Origin: Bacteroidales bacterium UBA5429
GTDB taxonomy: Bacteria > Bacteroidota > Bacteroidia > Bacteroidales > WCHB1-69
NCBI GenBank assembly: GCA_002427605.1
Contig: DIRT01000037.1
Span: 95,149 to 157,414, forward strand
DNA: 62,266 nucleotides
Direction of reading: 5' to 3'
Every line of letters begins with the position of its first letter. Position 1 is the stretch's first letter. The notes under the pieces were generated by a model. That model did no database searches and was not told where the DNA came from. It was given only the letters and a program-made list of their open reading frames with translations. Positions 58,410 to 62,266 of this stretch are shown piece after piece. Position numbers and translations under genes: made by a program.

Positions 58410-59063
58410 TTAATTGTGTTGAACGATAAAGTCAACAAAGATATTTTGTGTATGAACTTGTTCCATTGGAATACTTCCGGTTTCAACAATCTCTTCCGCC
58501 TCTGCAATTACAAGATCACAAGCCATAGCCATTAATGGGTTAAAGTTTTGTGTTGTTCCCTTGTATACCAAATTACCTGATTGGTCTGCAATAGAAGCGC
58601 CGATTAAAGCAACATCTCCGCGAAGAGCAGTTTCCAAGAGATAGGTCTTGCCATCTAATTCTATTTTTTGTTTACCCTCGTCAACTGCTGTGCCAACTCC
58701 GGTAGGAGTCAATACTCCTCCCAGACCTGCTCCTCCGCATCGAACTTGTTCAGCCAATGTTCCCTGAGGTACAAAAATAACTTCAAGCTCTTTATTGTTA
58801 AATTGCTCAATGGTTAGAGGGTTGGTCCCAATATGGGAAACGATCACCTTTTTTACTTTTTTTGCAGCAATTAATTTTCCTATTCCCTTATCCGGAAATC
58901 CGGTGTCATTACCAATAATGGTGAAATCCTTAAGGTTACTCTCAACCAAAGCATCGATGATATTCTCGGGAGAACCTCCTCCTAGAAAACCACCAATCAT
59001 TAAAGTCATTCCATCTTTAATCTTGCTAATTGCTTCTTGGGGTGTGATAATTTCTTTTTTCAT
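58410..59063 (-). CDS. atoD: Acetoacetate/butyrate CoA-transferase, subunit A (alpha)
   Basis: 217-residue class I CoA-transferase alpha subunit with the glycine-rich loop MIGGFLGGGSPENI (about 22-35), VIGNDTGFPD-like motif (IGNDTGFPDKGIG, about 50-62), IGTNPLTIEQFN and FVPQGTLAEQVRCGGAGLGG. It pairs with the beta subunit AtoA. The only beta gene in view is at 1499-2158, about 56 kb away on the same strand, whereas alpha and beta genes are normally adjacent. It lies 48 nt after the GNAT gene with no evident promoter between them. Confidence 0.93.
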   Translation of the reverse strand: MKKEIITPQEAISKIKDGMTLMIGGFLGGGSPENIIDALVESNLKDFTIIGNDTGFPDKGIGKLIAAKKVKKVIVSHIGTNPLTIEQFNNKELEVIFVPQGTLAEQVRCGGAGLGGVLTPTGVGTAVDEGKQKIELDGKTYLLETALRGDVALIGASIADQSGNLVYKGTTQNFNPLMAMACDLVIAEAEEIVETGSIPMEQVHTQNIFVDFIVQHN

Positions 59064-59111
59064 TGTTTTAAAATATTTGAACAGTTTTTACTAAAATATA
59101 TAATTTTTTTA

Positions 59112-59594
59112 TCAATTTCCACATTCTTGAATAATATCTTGAATTTTTTCGGCAGTTACTCTATAAACGGTCCACTCATCTAACGGTATAGCTTTAATTT
59201 TATTGATATAAAAATCTATAGATGGCTGATTCCAATCTAAACAGATCCATTCCATACGTCCACAATCTCTTTCAATGGCTATTTCAGCCAGTTTGGCAAA
59301 GAATAGCTTTCCATAACCTTGATGTCGATATTGGGGAATAATGAATAGATCCTCCAAATATAAACCCCTTTTGCCTGTAAAAGTAGAGAAGTTATGGAAA
59401 AAGAGTGCAAAACCAATAGGTTTTTGATCTACTTCGCCAATTAATACCTCTGCACTTTTGTATTCAAATAGGGATCTCCTCAAAATCTCTTCCGTTGCTT
59501 CAACTTGATCCAATAGTTTTTCATATTCAGCTATAGAGCGAATTAAGTCTAAAATAGTGGGTATATCTTCTATGGTTGCAAATCTGATCTTCAT
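59112..59594 (-). CDS. GNAT N-acetyltransferase (SSAT/thialysine type)
   Basis: 160 residues. IRFATIEDIPTILDLIRSIAEYEKL at the N-terminus, GLYLEDLFIIPQYRHQGYGKLFF (acetyl-CoA loop RHQGYG), and EWICLDWNQPSIDFY near the end are the signatures of the spermidine/thialysine acetyltransferase branch of GNAT. Its relatives acetylate terminal amino groups of polyamines, thialysine or lysine-like compounds. The gene follows the LytTR regulator by 4 nt and precedes atoD by 48 nt, so a link with lysine metabolism is reasonable. The substrate is not proven. Confidence 0.87.
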   Translation of the reverse strand: MKIRFATIEDIPTILDLIRSIAEYEKLLDQVEATEEILRRSLFEYKSAEVLIGEVDQKPIGFALFFHNFSTFTGKRGLYLEDLFIIPQYRHQGYGKLFFAKLAEIAIERDCGRMEWICLDWNQPSIDFYINKIKAIPLDEWTVYRVTAEKIQDIIQECGN

Positions 59595-59598
59595 AAGA

Positions 59599-60465
59599 TT
59601 ATTTGTAAAAAATTTCTGTTATGTTTTCTGAATAGGTTTTGGATACAGGAATAATAGGAGTATCACCAAAATCAAAATCTAAATAGATGCCATCCTTCTC
59701 TTTTTTTAATATTTTTACTTTATCAACATTGATAATATAGGATCGATGACAACGGGTTAAGGGATAATCCTTGTATTGTTCTTCAATGTTTTTTAAACTG
59801 TTTCGGAGTAAAAAACGAGTGATTTTTCCCTTGTTTTCATAGTAAATATTAACATAATTATCAGCAGCTTCAATATAATATAGTTTCCCGAACTTGATAG
59901 ATAGTCTCAAGGTACCCTTTTCATCATGAAAGTGGATTAAATTATGTTTTTCATTTGCTATATTGACATAATTTTCCTCATCAATGTATCGATTCATTTC
60001 AATCAATTTAGCAATGGCTATTTTTTTTTCTTGTAATGCAAAATAGAGCCACGATACGATGTAGGGAATTAATAGAGTCAAGAAAAGGTATAGCAGAGTT
60101 TGGGGGAAAATATCAAAAAAATCAATCTTATTGGTGAAAAAATAGAGAGCAAAAAGGCTGTAGATAACGGAAAGAACAATAATCTCACCTATAATCCATA
60201 TCATAAAAGAGGTAAGGGGAAGCGAGTTCTTTTTTTTGTATTGAAACATGATAGTACGACTGATTGCTAAAACAAAAACTCCACTAAATATAAAGAAAAT
60301 GGATAAAAAGAAGTAAATGGTCTTATTGTCTCCATTATGAGTCCAGGAACTGGAGTTAAAAGGTTTGTAAATGTTAAAAAAAAGCACAGAAAATAGAGCA
60401 ACAAAAACTAAAAAAAGAATAATATTCTTCTTTTTAAGTAAATATTCAGGAGTTTTTTGCGACAT
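59599..60465 (-). CDS. Membrane-bound LytTR-domain transcription regulator
   Basis: 288 residues. Four membrane helices (about 13-33, 50-69, 86-110, 120-145) are followed by a short linker and a LytTR DNA-binding domain (about 185-287: KLYYIEAADNYVNIYYENKG, FLLRNSLKNIEEQY and PLTRCHRSYIINVDKVKILKKEKDGIYLDF). There is no receiver domain, so it probably senses a membrane or external signal directly. It heads the unit with GNAT, atoD, kal and kce and is divergent from the acyl-CoA synthetase gene across 207 bp, an arrangement typical of a local regulator. Confidence 0.9.
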   Translation of the reverse strand: MSQKTPEYLLKKKNIILFLVFVALFSVLFFNIYKPFNSSSWTHNGDNKTIYFFLSIFFIFSGVFVLAISRTIMFQYKKKNSLPLTSFMIWIIGEIIVLSVIYSLFALYFFTNKIDFFDIFPQTLLYLFLTLLIPYIVSWLYFALQEKKIAIAKLIEMNRYIDEENYVNIANEKHNLIHFHDEKGTLRLSIKFGKLYYIEAADNYVNIYYENKGKITRFLLRNSLKNIEEQYKDYPLTRCHRSYIINVDKVKILKKEKDGIYLDFDFGDTPIIPVSKTYSENITEIFYK

Positions 60466-60545
60466 TTTTGACCTCTTTTTTTAGGATGCGAATATACAAA
60501 ATATAATGATTGCCTCCGACAAAAAAAAGTATATTTTTTAAATTT

Positions 60546-60603
60546 CACCCCTAATAGAGTAATTTAACATACTATTTCTGTTTTTAGTCCCAAAATTAGG
60601 GTG
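60546..60603. promoter_or_regulatory. Inverted repeat in the divergent lytTR/acyl-CoA-synthetase spacer
   Basis: CACCCCTAAT (60546-60555) and ATTAGGGTG (60595-60603) are near-complementary, 39 bp apart, each flanked by AAAT-type bases. The right arm ends 12 bp before the -33 element of the synthetase promoter. It is a candidate binding site for a regulator, possibly the adjacent LytTR protein. Classic LytTR sites are direct repeats, so this fit is only suggestive. Confidence 0.35.
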
Positions 60604-60615
60604 TAAATCACTTTA

Positions 60616-60648
60616 TTGCAATTAAGTAAAAAAGTGGTACTACATTTG
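60616..60648 (+). promoter_or_regulatory. Promoter of the acyl-CoA synthetase gene
   Basis: TTG at 60616-60618 (-33) and TACATTTG at 60641-60648 (-7), spacing 22 bp. The predicted leader to the ATG at 60673 is about 20 nt. Confidence 0.65.
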
Positions 60649-60672
60649 TAGTTTACTATTTAATCTGATATT

Positions 60673-62266
60673 ATGAAGGTAGAAAGAATTTTTGATATTC
60701 TGAACAGATATCAAGAGGTTTACCCCGATCAAACTGTTGCCCTGGGTGGCAAGGTGGGCAAAGAGTGGGTAACTTATTCCCCCCAAGATTATATTGAAAA
60801 AGTAAATAAAGTTAGTTATGCCTTAATTCACCTGGGAATTAAAAAAGGAGACAAAGTAGGCATTATAGCAGCTAACAGACCGGAATGGAATATGCTTGAT
60901 ATGGGTATCATGCAGATAGGGGCTATAACAGTTCCGATCTATCCTACATTGACGGCCTCGGATTATCTCTATATTCTAAACCATGCCGAAGTAACCATGG
61001 TCTTTTTGGAAGGGTTTGAATTGATGGGAAAAATTTTGTCAATTAGAGATGAGGCACCATGTCTAAAATATATTTATACTTTTATGGATAGAAAAGAGCT
61101 TCCCTTTTTTGACCAACTAATTAAAATGGGGGAGGAAAATCCATATGAAGAGGAGTTAAAACAAAGGAAGGACTCTGTTAAGAGCTCAGATTGTTCAACC
61201 ATTATTTACACCTCTGGAACTACCGGGACACCTAAAGGTGTTATGCTTTCTCACGCCAATATCATTAACCAGATTTTAAATTTAAAGCAGACTCCTGCTC
61301 CTTGGTCAAAAACTGCTTTTAGTTTTTTACCACTTTGTCATGCATACGAAAGAATGTTGGTCTTTTTGTATCAATATTTGGGTATGTCAGTATATTATGC
61401 GCAAAATCTGGGTACCATTGGTGACAATATTAAAGAAGTAAAGCCAACTATGATGTCGGCTGTTCCCAGAATGCTGGATAAAATTTATGACAAAATTTAT
61501 ACTTCCGGCAATAATATGCCTACTTTTTCAAAAATGATTTTTAGATGGGCTATAAAGTTGGCTACGCAATATAAAATTCAAGATTATGAAAGAACCTGGT
61601 ATTATAATTTAAAACATAAAATTGCCGATCGTTTGGTATATGCTAAGATTAGAAATAATATTGGGGGGAATTTTGATATTGTAGTTTCCGGAGCTGCCAG
61701 TTTACAACCTCGGATTGCCTCATTTTTCTCCGCGATAGGGATGCCTATTTATGAAGGATATGGGTTGACGGAAACATCTCCTGTAATTGCTGTGAGTAAC
61801 AGAGATCGGGATGGTAGAGCTTCCGGAACAGTAGGTATGCCGCTTCCCGGAATAGAGATCAAGATTGCAGAAAATGGAGAGGTGTGTTGCAGAGGTCACA
61901 ATGTGATGATGGGTTATTATAAAGATGAGGCATTGACTAAAAGCGTTATTGATCAGGATGGATGGTTCCATACCGGGGATATTGGAATGATCAATGAAAA
62001 AGGACAGTTGATTTTGACGGGTAGATTAAAAAGCTTGTTTAAAACTTCATTTGGAAAATATATTAATCCACAAGTTATTGAGGACAAAGTTTCGGAATCT
62101 CCTTTTGTAGAACATATTGTTGTGGTAGGAGAAGGAGAAAAATTTGCTGCTGCTCTCATAAAACCCGATTTTGATTTTCTTAAACAATGGTGTTTAAGAC
62201 ATGATATTATATTTGTTTCAGAAGAAGAAGCTGTTAAGGATGAGCAAATAATTAAACGTTATAGTA
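60673..62266 (+). CDS. Long-chain acyl-CoA synthetase (AMP-binding), cut by window end
   Basis: The first 531 residues of an AMP-forming acyl-CoA ligase; homologues have about 590-640. The AMP-binding core shows SCSTIIYTSGTTGTPKGVML-type P-loop (about 176-195), the linker YEGYGLTETSP (about 360-370), HTGDIG with the hinge (about 433-438) and KTSFGKYINP (about 456-465), which begins the lid. The sequence suits FadD/FACL-like synthetases with the N-terminal NRPEW motif. It would activate fatty acids with ATP and CoA. No signal peptide. The end of the gene is outside the window. Confidence 0.93.
   Translation, partial: MKVERIFDILNRYQEVYPDQTVALGGKVGKEWVTYSPQDYIEKVNKVSYALIHLGIKKGDKVGIIAANRPEWNMLDMGIMQIGAITVPIYPTLTASDYLYILNHAEVTMVFLEGFELMGKILSIRDEAPCLKYIYTFMDRKELPFFDQLIKMGEENPYEEELKQRKDSVKSSDCSTIIYTSGTTGTPKGVMLSHANIINQILNLKQTPAPWSKTAFSFLPLCHAYERMLVFLYQYLGMSVYYAQNLGTIGDNIKEVKPTMMSAVPRMLDKIYDKIYTSGNNMPTFSKMIFRWAIKLATQYKIQDYERTWYYNLKHKIADRLVYAKIRNNIGGNFDIVVSGAASLQPRIASFFSAIGMPIYEGYGLTETSPVIAVSNRDRDGRASGTVGMPLPGIEIKIAENGEVCCRGHNVMMGYYKDEALTKSVIDQDGWFHTGDIGMINEKGQLILTGRLKSLFKTSFGKYINPQVIEDKVSESPFVEHIVVVGEGEKFAAALIKPDFDFLKQWCLRHDIIFVSEEEAVKDEQIIKRYS

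Noticed and set aside
1..62266. tRNA, rRNA or other structured RNA genes
   Set aside because: None could be recognised by eye in the gaps; a covariance-model scan would be decisive.

Overview
The window looks like chromosomal DNA of an anaerobic, amino-acid-fermenting member of the Bacteroidota, probably close to the Bacteroidales. The evidence is: about 18 promoters of the Bacteroidota type (TAnnTTTG at -7, little or no Shine-Dalgarno sequence); a 288-residue primary sigma factor without region 1.1; two secreted proteins with type IX secretion (T9SS) sorting domains, one of each type; the Bacteroidota gene string bamD - omega-like - coaBC - DUF4835 - recN; and genes for the anaerobic fermentation of lysine. 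All genes are intact except the acyl-CoA synthetase cut by the right edge. I saw no rRNA, tRNA, CRISPR array, prophage or transposase gene.

Layout. 1-2959 (minus): a transcription unit kamE - atoA - thiolase, the end part of the lysine pathway. 2960-3592: a gene-free, repeat-rich stretch. 3593-8314 (plus): yggS, then ftsY - ispH - mnmA - a MORN-repeat protein. 8359-16897 (plus): bamD-like, omega-like, coaBC, DUF4835, recN, a beta-barrel protein, ligA, pdxJ. 16999-21330 (plus): DUF349, DUF2147, S4-domain and sugar-MFS genes. 21586-23072 (minus): a nucleoside phosphorylase and a HAD phosphatase. 23271-26169 (plus): an FKBP isomerase and RNase R. 26193-31332 (minus): rpe - SGNH - SGNH - MBOAT, an extracytoplasmic O-acylation module. 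31510-34816 (plus): a small secreted protein and a large T9SS type-B protein. 34972-42381: rpoD, asnS, rpoN (minus), prmC and a T9SS type-A M6 metalloprotease. 42617-51258 (minus): two SurA-like proteins, adenine deaminase with a porin and a DUF4199 protein, an iron-sulfur flavoprotein and an NfeD protease. 51526-57076 (plus): ridA, gyrA and two secreted TPR proteins. 57151-60465 (minus): LytTR regulator - GNAT - atoD - kal - kce. 60673 to the end (plus): a long-chain acyl-CoA synthetase.

The most notable pathway observation is that lysine fermentation is split into two blocks on the same strand, about 54 kb apart. AtoD, Kal and Kce lie at one end, and KamE, AtoA and thiolase at the other. 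The two subunits of one CoA-transferase are therefore about 56 kb apart, and KamE has no KamD partner here. KamA, KamD, Kdd and the aminomutase reactivation proteins are not in the window.

The most notable sequence-level observation is a family of composite intergenic repeats (1-262, 3067-3172, 3338-3556, 21333-21587, 42446-42618). They are built from a core of exactly 47 nt with conserved ends, short arrays with a strict 7-bp period, and palindromes headed by GTAG that resemble REP elements. They sit at gene 3' ends and around the kamE operon. One copy supplies the last codons of the thiolase gene.
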